Made by a program: the position numbers and the translations under genes. Below the pieces are notes generated by a model. It saw only the letters and a list, made by a program, of their open reading frames with translations, made no database searches and was not told where the DNA came from. Below are positions 9,526-19,256 of a stretch of DNA of 64,000 nt, piece by piece (the stretch's first letter is position 1; each line of letters starts with the position of its first letter). The stretch lies in contig NZ_RBDY01000004.1 in NCBI RefSeq assembly GCF_003626575.1, positions 248,001 to 312,000 of the forward strand, in the 5' to 3' direction. Origin of the DNA: Streptomyces radicis. Its GTDB lineage: Bacteria; Actinomycetota; Actinomycetes; Streptomycetales; Streptomycetaceae.

Positions 9526-10071
9526 TTACGTGCCCGACGTGGCTATCCAGTAACGGAGCTTCTCCGCCCGCTGGTCCTCGAAGACCCCGCCGCACGCCTC
9601 GATGACCTTGCGTGAGGCGACGTTGTCGTGGTCGCACGTGACGAGCACCGGGTCATGGCCCAGCTCGTGGGCGTAGGGCAGCGACGCGCGCAGCATCGCC
9701 GTCGCGTGTCCGCGTCGGCGCGCGGACGGGCGCACGTCGTAGCCGATGATGCCGCCCCAGTCGAGCAAGCGCCTGGTCAGGCGGTGGCGGATGGAGAGGC
9801 GGCCGATGAATGTGTGATCCGTCACATACCAGAGCACGGTGGAGGGCACGAAGCCCATCGGGCGCGGTGACGCCTCGTGCCCGTCGGCGATCGTGCGCCT
9901 GACGTAGGCGGCGAACGCCGCCGGGTCGTTCCAGCGGCGCCCGTAGACCTCCATGTCGCGGGCGAGCGTCGTGTTGTCCGCCGCGCCGCCCCGGCCCTCG
10001 GCCCGCCACTCGTGGACGGCCTCGAGGAACGAGGTGTGGACCTCGGTGGTGGGAAGGACGAGCTGGGGCAC
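9526..10071 (-). CDS. GNAT family N-acetyltransferase
   Basis: 181 aa from the GTG at 10071, chosen because GGAGG lies eight bases upstream; a GTG at 10086 is in frame but overlaps that site. The acetyl-CoA-binding region is visible as GYDVRPSARRRGHATAML, followed by the typical VTCDHDNVASRKVIEACGG strand-helix. The substrate cannot be told from sequence. It is inserted between the two radical SAM-associated genes and ends with TAA. Confidence 0.88.
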   Translation of the reverse strand: MPQLVLPTTEVHTSFLEAVHEWRAEGRGGAADNTTLARDMEVYGRRWNDPAAFAAYVRRTIADGHEASPRPMGFVPSTVLWYVTDHTFIGRLSIRHRLTRRLLDWGGIIGYDVRPSARRRGHATAMLRASLPYAHELGHDPVLVTCDHDNVASRKVIEACGGVFEDQRAEKLRYWIATSGT

Positions 10072-10197
10072 CGCCTCATCCTCCACCGCCCCGGTGACCC
10101 GGGCAACCCGGGCCTGGGCCTACTCCGCGGTGAGCGGTTGCAGCCGCTTCCCCGCCTGCCCCGCCACCGGCCCCGCGGCGGCGCGGCCTCGCCCGCC

Positions 10198-12150
10198 TCA
10201 GCCGCCGTTCCCACCGGGCGAACCGGCTTTGACCACGCTCAGCGGCAGCAGCTTCTTCCCCGTGGGCCCGATCTCGATGGAGGTCCCCATCTGCGGACAC
10301 ACCCCACAGTCGAAGCACGGGGTCCAGCGGCAGTCCTCGACCTCGGTCTCGTCCAGGGCGTCCTGCCAGTCGTCCCAGAGCCAGTCCTTGTCGAGGCCCG
10401 AGTCCAGGTGGTCCCACGGCAGGACCTCCTCGTGGCCGCGCTCGCGCGTCGTGTACCAGTCGACGTCCACGCCCAGCGGCTCGAGCGCCGCCGCAGCGCA
10501 CCGCATCCACTGCTCGTACGAGAAGAACTCCCGCCAGCCGTCGAAGCGCCCGCCCGCCTCGTACACCGCGCGGATCACCGCGCCCACGCGCCGGTCGCCG
10601 CGCGACAGCAGACCCTCGACGATGCCGGGCTTGCCGTCGTGGTACCTGAAGCCGATCGAACGCCCGTAGCGCTTGTCCGCGCGGATCGCGTCGCGCAGCT
10701 TCGCCAGGCGCGCGTCGGTCTCCTCGGCCGAGAGCTGCGGCGCCCACTGGAACGGCGTGTGCGGCTTGGGCACGAAGCCGCCGATGGAGACGGTGCAGCG
10801 GATGTCGTTGGACCCGGAGACCTCGCGGCCCTTGGCGATCACCCTGGTGGCCAGCTCGGCGATCTGGAGCACGTCGTCGTCGGTCTCCGTGGGCAGGCCG
10901 CACATGAAGTACAGCTTCACCTGCCGCCAGCCGTTGCCGTACGCGGTGGCGACCGTGCGGATCAGGTCCTCCTCGGAGACCATCTTGTTGATCACCTTGC
11001 GGATCCGCTCGCTGCCGCCCTCGGGCGCGAACGTCAGGCCCGAGCGCCGCCCGTTGCGCGTCAGCTCGTTGGCCAGATCGATGTTGAACGCGTCCACCCG
11101 GGTCGAGGGCAACGACAGACCGATCTTGTCCTCTTCGTAGCGATCCGCGAGGCCCTTGGTGATGTCCCCGATCTCGCTGTGATCGGCCGAGGACAGCGAG
11201 AGCAGGCCGACCTCCTCGAAGCCCGTGGCGGCCAGGCCCTTGTCGACCATCTCGCCGATGCCCGTGATCGACCGCTCGCGCACCGGGCGCGTGATCATGC
11301 CCGCCTGGCAGAACCGGCAGCCGCGCGTGCAGCCGCGGAAGATCTCCACCGACATCCGCTCGTGCACCGTCTCGGCCAGCGGCACGAGCGGCTGCTTCGG
11401 GTACGGCCACGCGTCGAGGTCCATCACCGTGTGCTTGGCGACGCGCCACGGCACCCTGGGGCGGTTCGGCGCGACGCGCGCGATCCGCCCGTCCGGCAGG
11501 TACTCCACGTCGTAGAACGCCGGAACGTACACCCCGCCCGTACGCGCGAGCCGCAGCAGCAGCTCCTCACGGCCCCCTGGCCGCCCCTCGTCCTTCCACT
11601 CGCGCGTGATGCGCGTGATCTCGAGCACCGCCTGCTCGCCGTCGCCCACGACCGCGCAGTCGATGAACTCGGCGATCGGCTCGGGGTTGAACGCCGCGTG
11701 CCCGCCCGCCACCACCACCGGGTGGTCCACCGTGCGCGCCGCCGCGTCGAGCGGGATGCCCGCGAGGTCGAGCGCGGTCAGCAGGTTGGTGTAGCCGAGC
11801 TCCGTGGAGAACGAGACGCCGAACAGGTCGAACGCCGCCACGGGCCGGTGCGCGTCCACCGTGAACTGGGGCACGCCGTGCTCGCGCATCAGCTTCTCCA
11901 GGTCGGGCCAGACGCTGTAGGTGCGCTCGGCGAGGACGCCCTCGCGCTCGTTGAGCACCTCGTACAGGATCATGACGCCCTGGTTCGGCAGGCCCACCTC
12001 GTACGCGTCCGGGTACATCAGCGCCCAGCGGACGTCACACGAATCCCAGTCCTTCACCGTGGAGTTGAGCTCGCCGCCGACGTACTGGATCGGCTTCTGG
12101 ACGTGCGGGAGGAGGGCCTCCAGGCGCGGGAAGACCGACTCGACAGGCAT
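10198..12150 (-). CDS. TIGR03960 family B12-binding radical SAM protein
   Basis: 650 aa. An N-terminal cobalamin-binding-like region (about 30-200, with DLFGVSFSTELGYTN) precedes the radical SAM core, which has a CX3CX2C cluster motif at Cys274, Cys278 and Cys281 (CTRGCRFC). The C terminus has CFDCGVC, a further Cys set found in the family. It is expected to bind a 4Fe-4S cluster, SAM and probably cobalamin. Its substrate is unknown. It is the standard partner of the TIGR03936 gene at 8624. Confidence 0.92.
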   Translation of the reverse strand: MPVESVFPRLEALLPHVQKPIQYVGGELNSTVKDWDSCDVRWALMYPDAYEVGLPNQGVMILYEVLNEREGVLAERTYSVWPDLEKLMREHGVPQFTVDAHRPVAAFDLFGVSFSTELGYTNLLTALDLAGIPLDAAARTVDHPVVVAGGHAAFNPEPIAEFIDCAVVGDGEQAVLEITRITREWKDEGRPGGREELLLRLARTGGVYVPAFYDVEYLPDGRIARVAPNRPRVPWRVAKHTVMDLDAWPYPKQPLVPLAETVHERMSVEIFRGCTRGCRFCQAGMITRPVRERSITGIGEMVDKGLAATGFEEVGLLSLSSADHSEIGDITKGLADRYEEDKIGLSLPSTRVDAFNIDLANELTRNGRRSGLTFAPEGGSERIRKVINKMVSEEDLIRTVATAYGNGWRQVKLYFMCGLPTETDDDVLQIAELATRVIAKGREVSGSNDIRCTVSIGGFVPKPHTPFQWAPQLSAEETDARLAKLRDAIRADKRYGRSIGFRYHDGKPGIVEGLLSRGDRRVGAVIRAVYEAGGRFDGWREFFSYEQWMRCAAAALEPLGVDVDWYTTRERGHEEVLPWDHLDSGLDKDWLWDDWQDALDETEVEDCRWTPCFDCGVCPQMGTSIEIGPTGKKLLPLSVVKAGSPGGNGG

Positions 12151-12221
12151 GGGCTTACGTCTTTCCTGCTGGGCTGCGGGAAGCTGCTCGGCCCGGCCCT
12201 GGCGGGCCCGGACGGGACCAT

Positions 12222-13706
12222 TCAGCCTACCCGCACTTCCCTCAGACGCCGGACGCAGGCGTGGGCCAGCTCCGTCTCCCGCGCGTGCATCACCCCGTAG
12301 CTGAACGACGGCTCCCCCGCCGCGTGCGCCTCCCCCGCGATCGCCATGAGCGCCTCACGGGCCAGCACGCTGTCCTGGTGGTCGCCGAGCACGCGCTGCA
12401 CGCGCCGGAACGCCACCCGCTCCCGATCGGCCGCCCCGCCGCACGCGCTCCTGGCCGTCTCCGCGGCGTAACGCGCCCGCTTCGCCGCCTTCCGCGCCCG
12501 GTGCAGCGCGACGTCGCGCTCGCTTCCCTCGGGCGCCGCAGCTGCGTCCGCGACGCGCGCGTCAAGGCGTTCGCGCTCCCTGGCCACCGAGCGCGCCAGC
12601 GCCTTGCGCGCGGGCTTGGCCGCGCCCTTGCGCAGCGGCGGCGCGGCGAGCAGCCCGTCGAGGGCGTCGAGCAGGGCGAGACAGCGCTCCTCGTCGAGCA
12701 GCGCCGCGACCGCGCCGCGCGCCCGCCCCGGGCTGAAGTGCGCGTCGAGGCGCCGCGCGACCGGGCCGACGCGCAGGTCACGCGGCAGCTCGCCCAGGCG
12801 CGCGGCCAGCCGTTCGGCCATCACCTCGCGGTCGCGCTCGACGCCGAGGCCCGCGGCGAGCCATCCGAGCTCGTCGTCGAGCGGCCGGGTCACCGCGCGG
12901 TCGAGCACCTCGCGCTGGGTCCGCAGGCAGCTGCGCAGCCGCCGGATCGCCACCCGCATCCGGTGCACCGCGTCGGGGCGCGAACGGCGCACGGCGGGGT
13001 CGAGCTCGACGATCGCGCGCAACTGGCGCCTGGCGTACGCCAGTACATGCGCCCCCGCGCTGTCGTCCTCGGGCCCGTCGGCGCGCGCGGGGCGCGGGTG
13101 GGCGACGCCCGTCTCGGCCAGCGCCCTGGCCAGCTTGGACGGCGCGTCCGAGACGCGCAGCCCGGCCTCGGTGAGCCGGGCCTCGACCGCGTCGAGGACC
13201 TCCGTGCCGCCCGCCGCCGCCAGCTCCACCTCGACCTCGGACCAGCGCGCCGCACGCCCGAGCGACCGCGCGGTGACCCGGTCGACGACCAGCTCGGCCA
13301 GCACGGCGCCCCCGGCGTCCAGCAGGTCGCGCGGGGCGCGTTCGGTCTCCAGCGTGACCACGGGCAGCAGCGGGCGCCGGCGCACGCGGGAGCGCACCAG
13401 CGCGAGCAGCTCGCCTGGCGGCTCGGGCGGGGCGTCGGGCGGCGCGTCGTCCAGGGGCGCCCTGATCTCCTCGCGGGCGTCGCGCCCCACCGGCACCTTG
13501 AGGTGCCAGCCGTCGTCCGCGCCGCCGGTCCTGCGGCGCAGCGTGATGCCGTCGCCGACGAGGCGGCCGTCATCGGTGTCGTAGTAGACCGCGCGCAGCG
13601 AGAGCGGCGCGCGCTCGCGCACCGATGTGACGGGCCCGGCTCCCGACAGCTCGGGCAGCGGCGCCACGGCCTCGTACGTCCGCTCGGTCTCGGTGATCGT
13701 GTCCAT
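12222..13706 (-). CDS. CYTH and CHAD domain-containing protein
   Basis: 494 aa. The N-terminal CYTH domain (about 1-200, with ExExK-like TETERTYEA and TLRRRTGG) binds triphosphate-type substrates with metal. The C-terminal CHAD domain (about 215-490) is rich in conserved His/Arg/Lys (VHRMRVAIRRLRSCLRT) and binds polyphosphate granules. Most likely a polyphosphate or triphosphate-binding protein. Start ATG at 13706 with a GGTGGG-like site. Ends 72 bp before the radical SAM gene. Confidence 0.92.
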   Translation of the reverse strand: MDTITETERTYEAVAPLPELSGAGPVTSVRERAPLSLRAVYYDTDDGRLVGDGITLRRRTGGADDGWHLKVPVGRDAREEIRAPLDDAPPDAPPEPPGELLALVRSRVRRRPLLPVVTLETERAPRDLLDAGGAVLAELVVDRVTARSLGRAARWSEVEVELAAAGGTEVLDAVEARLTEAGLRVSDAPSKLARALAETGVAHPRPARADGPEDDSAGAHVLAYARRQLRAIVELDPAVRRSRPDAVHRMRVAIRRLRSCLRTQREVLDRAVTRPLDDELGWLAAGLGVERDREVMAERLAARLGELPRDLRVGPVARRLDAHFSPGRARGAVAALLDEERCLALLDALDGLLAAPPLRKGAAKPARKALARSVARERERLDARVADAAAAPEGSERDVALHRARKAAKRARYAAETARSACGGAADRERVAFRRVQRVLGDHQDSVLAREALMAIAGEAHAAGEPSFSYGVMHARETELAHACVRRLREVRVG

Positions 13707-13789
13707 CCGTCATCGCCCACCCTGGGTGTCCGTGCTCAAGGGGACGCGTGCCCGGGATCGGGGCGGACATTCCGGCGGGCGGGCGGCAC

Positions 13790-14980
13790 TCAGGCGGAAA
13801 GCGGACGTTTCATCCTGACCGACTGGAGGAGCCCTATGGCGATCCAGACCGCGAACATCGCGGTGCCCCCGTAGGAGAGGAACGGCAGCGGAACGCCCGC
13901 GACCGGCATGATCCCCAGCGCCATCCCGATGTTCTCGAAGCACTGGAACGCGAACCACGAGACGATTCCCGCCGCGATGATCGTGCTGTACAGGTCGGGC
14001 GCGCCGCGCGCGATCCGCAGAGCGCGCCACAGGACCACGCCGATCAGCGCGATGATGCCCCCGGCGCCGATGAAGCCGAGCTCCTCGCCCGCCACGGTGA
14101 AGATGAAGTCGGTGTGCTGCTCGGGGACGAACTGCCCCGTCGTCTGGGTGCCCTGGAAGAGGCCCTTGCCGTCGAGCCCGCCCGAACCTATCGCGATCCG
14201 GGCCTGGTTGGTGTTGTAGCCGACGCCCGCCGGGTCCCTCGACGGGTCGGCGAACGCGGCGAAGCGGTCGATCTGGTAGTCGTCGAGCAGCCCGAGCGCC
14301 CAGACCAGCACGGCCGCGCCGACGCCCGCCAGGATCAGGCCGATCGACCAGCCGATCGCCGCGCCCGAGGCCAGGAGGATGCCGAGGACGATCATGGAGA
14401 TGACCATCGCCATCCCCAGGTCGTCGATGACGACCACCGCGAGCGGCGCGCCGGCCAGGGCGAGCGCCTGGAGAACGGCCCTGCTGCCGGGGTAGCCGCG
14501 GTCGCCCGCGTCCACCTGGGCCGCGAGTATGAGCGCCATCCCGAGGATGACGGCCACCTTGGCGAACTCGCCCGGCTGGAGCGTGTACCCGCCGACGGAC
14601 AGCCACGCGCGCTGGCCGTTGATCGTGGTGCCCAGCGGCGTGAACACCAGCAGCATCGCCGCCATCGAGAACGCGAAGAACAGCGGCACCGCGGCCCGCA
14701 GCCGCTGGTGGCCGAGCCACATCACGCCGACCGCGAGAGCGATGCCCACCGCGAGGTTGATCAGCTGGCGGGTCAGGAAGAACTGCTCGTCGCCGCCGTT
14801 GATCTCGGTGCGGTTCCTGGTGGCGGACCACGCGAGCACCGAGCCGAGGACCGAGAGCGCCAGGGCGGCGAGCAGGAGGATCCAGTCCACCCGCCGGGCC
14901 ACGGAGTCCCTGGCCACGATCCTGCGCAACGTGCCCTTGCGCGGCGCGTGCCGGTCAAGGCTCAGGGTGTGCACACTCAC
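13790..14980 (-). CDS. rodA: Rod shape/elongation SEDS glycosyltransferase RodA
   Basis: 396 aa, about ten membrane segments starting near residue 30. The SEDS signature is clear in IAIGSGGLDGKGLFQGTQ and EQHTDFIFTVAGEELGF. SEDS proteins polymerise lipid II together with a class B PBP, and that PBP (mrdA) is encoded 40 bp upstream. In Streptomyces the equivalent gene (sfr) belongs to the mre cluster needed for spore-wall synthesis rather than tip growth. GTG start at 14980; the ribosome site is weak, so a GTG at 14974 is an alternative. Confidence 0.95.
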   Translation of the reverse strand: MSVHTLSLDRHAPRKGTLRRIVARDSVARRVDWILLLAALALSVLGSVLAWSATRNRTEINGGDEQFFLTRQLINLAVGIALAVGVMWLGHQRLRAAVPLFFAFSMAAMLLVFTPLGTTINGQRAWLSVGGYTLQPGEFAKVAVILGMALILAAQVDAGDRGYPGSRAVLQALALAGAPLAVVVIDDLGMAMVISMIVLGILLASGAAIGWSIGLILAGVGAAVLVWALGLLDDYQIDRFAAFADPSRDPAGVGYNTNQARIAIGSGGLDGKGLFQGTQTTGQFVPEQHTDFIFTVAGEELGFIGAGGIIALIGVVLWRALRIARGAPDLYSTIIAAGIVSWFAFQCFENIGMALGIMPVAGVPLPFLSYGGTAMFAVWIAIGLLQSVRMKRPLSA

Positions 14981-15020
14981 CGGGGTGTTCCGTCCGTCCC
15001 GCCGTCGCCGCCGTGGTCAC

Positions 15021-17432
15021 TCACTCGTCGAGCGGCTCGCGCCGCCCCTCCTGCTCGGTCCCGCCGGGGTCGGGCGGGTCGTTCCCGCCGCCCTCCTCCT
15101 CGCGTTCCGCCCGTTCCTCCTGCTCGTCGGAGCGCTCGGGGGTGGGTGGCGGGGGCGGGGGCATGGTCGGGCGGGCCTCGCGGTCGCGCTGCTCGCGCTC
15201 GCGCCGCTGCTCGTCGCGTTCCTCCTCGTCGAACGGCGGCGCCACCTCCTCCTCGAGCTGGGTCTCGGGCTGGGTGCCCTCGTCCTCGCCCTCCTCGCGG
15301 CCTTCCTCGCCCTCGCCGCGGTCCTCGTCCTCCTCGTCCCCCAGCTGGGGAACGATGGCGCCGGTCTCGTCGATCACCGGCAGGTCGCGGTGGGGCTCGG
15401 ACAGCAGCGCGGCGTCCTCGTTGACCGAGCCGCCCGAGACGCCGTACATGGCCTCCCAGATGCGGCGGACCGCGTCACCCGAGGCGCCTGAGCCGGTACC
15501 GGCCTGGTTGATCGTCATGACGACGGTGTAGTCGTCGGTGTAGGTCGCGAGCCACGACGTGGTCTGCTGGTCGCCCGACGCCTCGGCGGTACCGGTCTTG
15601 CCGCGCAGGGTGATCTCGTTCTGCGGCCAGCCGCCGAACTTCCAGTCGGCGCTGCCGGACGTGATGACGCTCGCGGTGGCGTTGCGCAGGTTCTCGACCG
15701 TGCCGTCGTCGGCGGGCAGGCGGCCCGCCTCCGCCGGCGCGAACTCCTCGACCTCGCGGCCGTCCGCGCTGATCACGGCCCGGCCGACCTGCGGCGTGTA
15801 GATGGTGCCGCCATTGCCCAACGCCGCGTAGACGCTGGCCAGTTGGAGGGGGGTGACCAGCACGTCGCCCTGGCCGATGGAGAAGTTGAGCATGTCACCC
15901 GCGCGCATCTGCATGCCCTCGGTGCAGTTCTCGCGCGCGATCCTGGCCTCGTAGTCGTCGCGGTCGGTCTCGGCGATCTCGCACCAGTTGTCGCGGTTGA
16001 GCTCCCAGTACTCCTGCTTCCACTGGCGGTCGGGGATGCGGCCCGGCGCCTCGTTGGGCAGGTCGATCCCGGTCTGCTCGCCGAGGCCGAAGTCGTGCGC
16101 GGTGCGGAACAGCCAGTCGTCGGGGTTCTCCTTGGGGTCGATGCCGCCGTCGGCGCGCCACTCGCGGTGGGCGATGCCGTAGAACACCGTGTTGCAGGAG
16201 ACCCTGAGGGCGTCGCCCAGGGTGATCGAGCCATACGCCTGGGACTCGAAGTTGCGGAAGACCTGGCCGCCGACCTCGTAGGACGAGGGGCAGTTGTAGC
16301 CGCCGTCGAAGTCGAAGCCCGCGTTGACGGCCGCGGTGCTCGTGACCACCTTGAACGTCGATCCCGGCGGGCCCTGGCCCTGGATCGCGCGATTGAGCAG
16401 AGGGTCGTTGGCGTCCTCGTCGGTCAGCGCGGCGTAGTCGTCGGTCGCGATGCCGCCGACCCACACGTTGGGGTCGTAGTCGGGGGCCGAGGCCATCGCG
16501 ACCACGCGGCCCGTGTCGTTCTCCAGCACGACGGCGGAGCCCGCGTCGGCCTCGAAGTTCCGGCCCGAGATGGGGTCGTGGGTGGCGCGGGCGGCCTCCA
16601 TGGCGCCGATCAGCTCGCTCTCCACCACGGCCTGGACGCGGGTGTCGATCGAGGTGACCAGGTTCGAGCCGGCCTCCGCCTCTTCGCTTTCGGACTCGCC
16701 CAGCACGCGACCGAACTTGTCCACCTCGTAACGGGTGACGCCCGCGTCGCCGCGCAGATAGCTGTCGTAGCTGCGTTCGAGCCCGGAGCGGCCGATCTGG
16801 TCGGAGCGCAGCAGCGGGGCGTCCGTCTCCTCCGTCTGCTCGACCTCCTCGTCGGTGACCGGCGAGAGATAGCCGAGCACCTGCGCGGTGTTGGCGCCGT
16901 CCGGCGAGGGGTAACGCCGCACCGCCGTCAGCTCCGCGCTGATCCCGGGGAAGTCCTCGGCGCGCTCGCGGATCTGGAGCGCCTGCTGCGTCGTCGCCTC
17001 GTCGGTGATGGGGATCGGCTGATAAGGCGAACCGTTCCAGCACGGCTGCGGCGTCTCCGCGTCGCACAGCCGCACCTGGTGGGTGACGTCCTCGACGGGG
17101 ATGTCGAGCAGCTCGGCCAGGTCGGCGAGCACGCGCTCGCCGTCGTCGGGCAGGCGGCTCAGCTCGGTGCGGTCGGCCGAGACGACGAGCCGCGTCTCGT
17201 TGTCGGCGATCGGCACGCCGCGCGCGTCCAGGATCGAGCCGCGCACGGCGGGCTGCACGGCCTGCTGCACATGGTTGCCCGCGGCCTCGGCGGCGAACTC
17301 GTCGCCCTGTCTGATCTGGAGGAACCACAGCCGCCCGCCCAGCGTGAGCAGCAGCGAGAAGACCAGTATCTGGATGACGACGAGCCGGATGGTGATCCGC
17401 GAAGTCCGTCCGGTCTCCGGGATGTTGGTCAC
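15021..17432 (-). CDS. mrdA: Class B penicillin-binding protein 2
   Basis: 803 aa. One N-terminal membrane anchor (about 12-35), a PBP dimerisation domain, then the transpeptidase with the STFK nucleophile motif (Ser358), an SCN motif (VSCNTVF) and KTG at Lys612. It cross-links peptidoglycan as the partner of RodA. The GTG at 17432 overlaps the mreD stop as GTGA, so translation is coupled. After the catalytic domain there is an unusually long, strongly acidic and proline-containing tail of about 100 residues (DNA 15021-15340) with no recognisable fold. Confidence 0.95.
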   Translation of the reverse strand: MTNIPETGRTSRITIRLVVIQILVFSLLLTLGGRLWFLQIRQGDEFAAEAAGNHVQQAVQPAVRGSILDARGVPIADNETRLVVSADRTELSRLPDDGERVLADLAELLDIPVEDVTHQVRLCDAETPQPCWNGSPYQPIPITDEATTQQALQIRERAEDFPGISAELTAVRRYPSPDGANTAQVLGYLSPVTDEEVEQTEETDAPLLRSDQIGRSGLERSYDSYLRGDAGVTRYEVDKFGRVLGESESEEAEAGSNLVTSIDTRVQAVVESELIGAMEAARATHDPISGRNFEADAGSAVVLENDTGRVVAMASAPDYDPNVWVGGIATDDYAALTDEDANDPLLNRAIQGQGPPGSTFKVVTSTAAVNAGFDFDGGYNCPSSYEVGGQVFRNFESQAYGSITLGDALRVSCNTVFYGIAHREWRADGGIDPKENPDDWLFRTAHDFGLGEQTGIDLPNEAPGRIPDRQWKQEYWELNRDNWCEIAETDRDDYEARIARENCTEGMQMRAGDMLNFSIGQGDVLVTPLQLASVYAALGNGGTIYTPQVGRAVISADGREVEEFAPAEAGRLPADDGTVENLRNATASVITSGSADWKFGGWPQNEITLRGKTGTAEASGDQQTTSWLATYTDDYTVVMTINQAGTGSGASGDAVRRIWEAMYGVSGGSVNEDAALLSEPHRDLPVIDETGAIVPQLGDEEDEDRGEGEEGREEGEDEGTQPETQLEEEVAPPFDEEERDEQRREREQRDREARPTMPPPPPPTPERSDEQEERAEREEEGGGNDPPDPGGTEQEGRREPLDE

Positions 17433-18139
17433 AGCCGCTTCACTCCCTTGATCCTTCCCACCCGGTTGCGCGCCGAGCGGCTGAGCAGCGTGGAACGCGG
17501 GCCACCGACGCTCGACGCCCTGCCGTACCGCGTGCGCCGGGGGGCGCGTGTGCGCAGGCCCGTGCCCCCGCGGCCGAGCCAGCTCACGGGGGCGTCGAGG
17601 CCCGCCGAGCCGCCGGGGCCGTCCCCGGTGAGCGGGTCGCTCTCGAGGCGGCGCGCCATGGCCATCACGAGCGGCACGGTGAACGGCGCGAGCAGCAGGT
17701 CGTAGATCGTCGCGGTCACCAGCAGGTTGGTCAGGCCGACGTCGCGCGCCGCGGTGTCCCCGACGAGCGCCCCCACGCCCGCGTACAGCAGCGTCGAGCT
17801 GGCCGCGCCCGCGGCCACGACCAGCATGGGCACGGTGGCCGAACGGTGCTGCCCGCTCTCGGGCTTGGTCAGCCCGGCGGCGTAGCCGACGACGCACAGC
17901 ACCAGGGCGTAACGGCCCACCGCGTGGTCGGCAGGGGGCGCGAGGTCGGCGAGCAGCCCCGCGATGAACCCCACGAGGCAGCCGCCGACATGGCCGTAGA
18001 CCAGGGCGAGGCCCAGCACCGTCAGCAGCAGCAGATCGGGCGTGGCGCCCGGCAGTTGGAGTCTGGCCAGCACGCTGACCTGGACGACGAGCGCCACGGC
18101 CACGAGCAGGGTGGCGAGCAGGGTACGGGAGACGCGCAT
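17429..18139 (-). CDS. mreD: Rod shape-determining membrane protein MreD
   Basis: 236 aa with about five hydrophobic helices in the first 165 residues and a basic, Arg-rich cytoplasmic tail of about 65 residues that is longer than in E. coli. MreD links MreC with the RodA/PBP2 synthase. It starts 3 bp after the mreC stop and overlaps mrdA by four bases, so mreC, mreD and mrdA form one tightly coupled unit. Confidence 0.92.
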   Translation of the reverse strand: MRVSRTLLATLLVAVALVVQVSVLARLQLPGATPDLLLLTVLGLALVYGHVGGCLVGFIAGLLADLAPPADHAVGRYALVLCVVGYAAGLTKPESGQHRSATVPMLVVAAGAASSTLLYAGVGALVGDTAARDVGLTNLLVTATIYDLLLAPFTVPLVMAMARRLESDPLTGDGPGGSAGLDAPVSWLGRGGTGLRTRAPRRTRYGRASSVGGPRSTLLSRSARNRVGRIKGVKRL

Positions 18140-18142
18140 CGG

Positions 18143-19174
18143 TCAGCTCCTGGTGGCCGGGTCGTCGTCGGCGTCCGCTGCGTCGGCGCCTTCCTCGGTG
18201 CCTCCGTCCACGTCCGTACCGGCGTTCTCTTCCCCGTCGTTCTCTTCGACGGCGTTCTCCGACTGTTCGTTCCGCCCCTCGCGCTCCTCACGCTCGTCCC
18301 GCGCCTCGTCCTCGGGCCGCGGCGGCAGCACGCTGTCGCGGGGGTTGTCGCGCGGCGGCTCCACCACCACGCCGACGAGGTCGAGCTGGGTGAACGCCAC
18401 ATAGGGGCGCACCTGGACGGTCCTGGTGAGGTCCCCGTTGGAACGGTCCACGCTCACCACCTCGCCCACGGGAACGCCGGGCACGAACGGGCGGTTCTCC
18501 TCGGAGCCGAAGGTGACGAGGCGGTCGCCCTCCTCCACCTCCGCCTTCTGGTTGAGCAGCTGCACATCCAGGGTGTTGTCCCCGCGGCCCGTGGCGAAGC
18601 CCAGCTCCTCGCTGTCCTCGAGGCGCGTGCCGACCGTGAAGTCGGGGTCGTTGGCGAGCAGAACGGTCGCGGTGCCGGGGCCGACCGTGGTGACGCGGCC
18701 CACCAGGCCCTCGCCGTTGAGCACGGTCATGTCGCGCGTGATGCCGTCGTCCGTGCCCGCGTCGATCGTGACGGTCCAGGAGAAGCCCTGCTTGGACCCG
18801 ATCGCGATGACCTGCGCCCCCACGATGCCGTAGCGCCCCGCGCCCGACGTGCGCAGCAGGTCGTCCAGCTGCTCTATCCGCGAATCGCGGTGCGCGTCGC
18901 TGCCCAACTGCTGGCGCAACTCCGCGTTCTCCCGCTCCAACTCGCTGACGCGGTCGTGCCGGTCGCCGGACTCGCGGACGGCCGAGATGGCGTTGGCGAC
19001 GGGGTCGACCGCGCCGGCGACGCCCTCCTCGACCGGGCCGAAGACCGAGGCGGCTGCCTCGCGCGCGCCGTCGAGCGGGGAGTTCTCGCCGCTGCGGATG
19101 TCCATCGTGATCAGGGCGAAGGCGATGGAGACCAGCAGTACGAGAAGCAGCCGGCTCTCTCGGGTGTCCCTCAC
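18143..19174 (-). CDS. mreC: Rod shape-determining protein MreC
   Basis: 343 aa. One N-terminal membrane segment (about 8-24), a coiled coil around SELERENAELRQQL, then the paired beta-barrel region with DAGTDDGI and GLVGRV. The C terminus (about 275-343) is a highly acidic, disordered-looking tail. MreC is the periplasm-side scaffold that activates PBP2. GTG start at 19174 with no strong ribosome site. It follows mreB by 82 bp. Confidence 0.93.
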   Translation of the reverse strand: MRDTRESRLLLVLLVSIAFALITMDIRSGENSPLDGAREAAASVFGPVEEGVAGAVDPVANAISAVRESGDRHDRVSELERENAELRQQLGSDAHRDSRIEQLDDLLRTSGAGRYGIVGAQVIAIGSKQGFSWTVTIDAGTDDGITRDMTVLNGEGLVGRVTTVGPGTATVLLANDPDFTVGTRLEDSEELGFATGRGDNTLDVQLLNQKAEVEEGDRLVTFGSEENRPFVPGVPVGEVVSVDRSNGDLTRTVQVRPYVAFTQLDLVGVVVEPPRDNPRDSVLPPRPEDEARDEREEREGRNEQSENAVEENDGEENAGTDVDGGTEEGADAADADDDPATRS

Positions 19175-19256
19175 GTGCGGCGGCCGTGCCTTTCTGGTCG
19201 TGGATCACTGGGCTGACGATCCGCGGGCGGATCGGTCCCTGGGCGGGCCGCGGGAG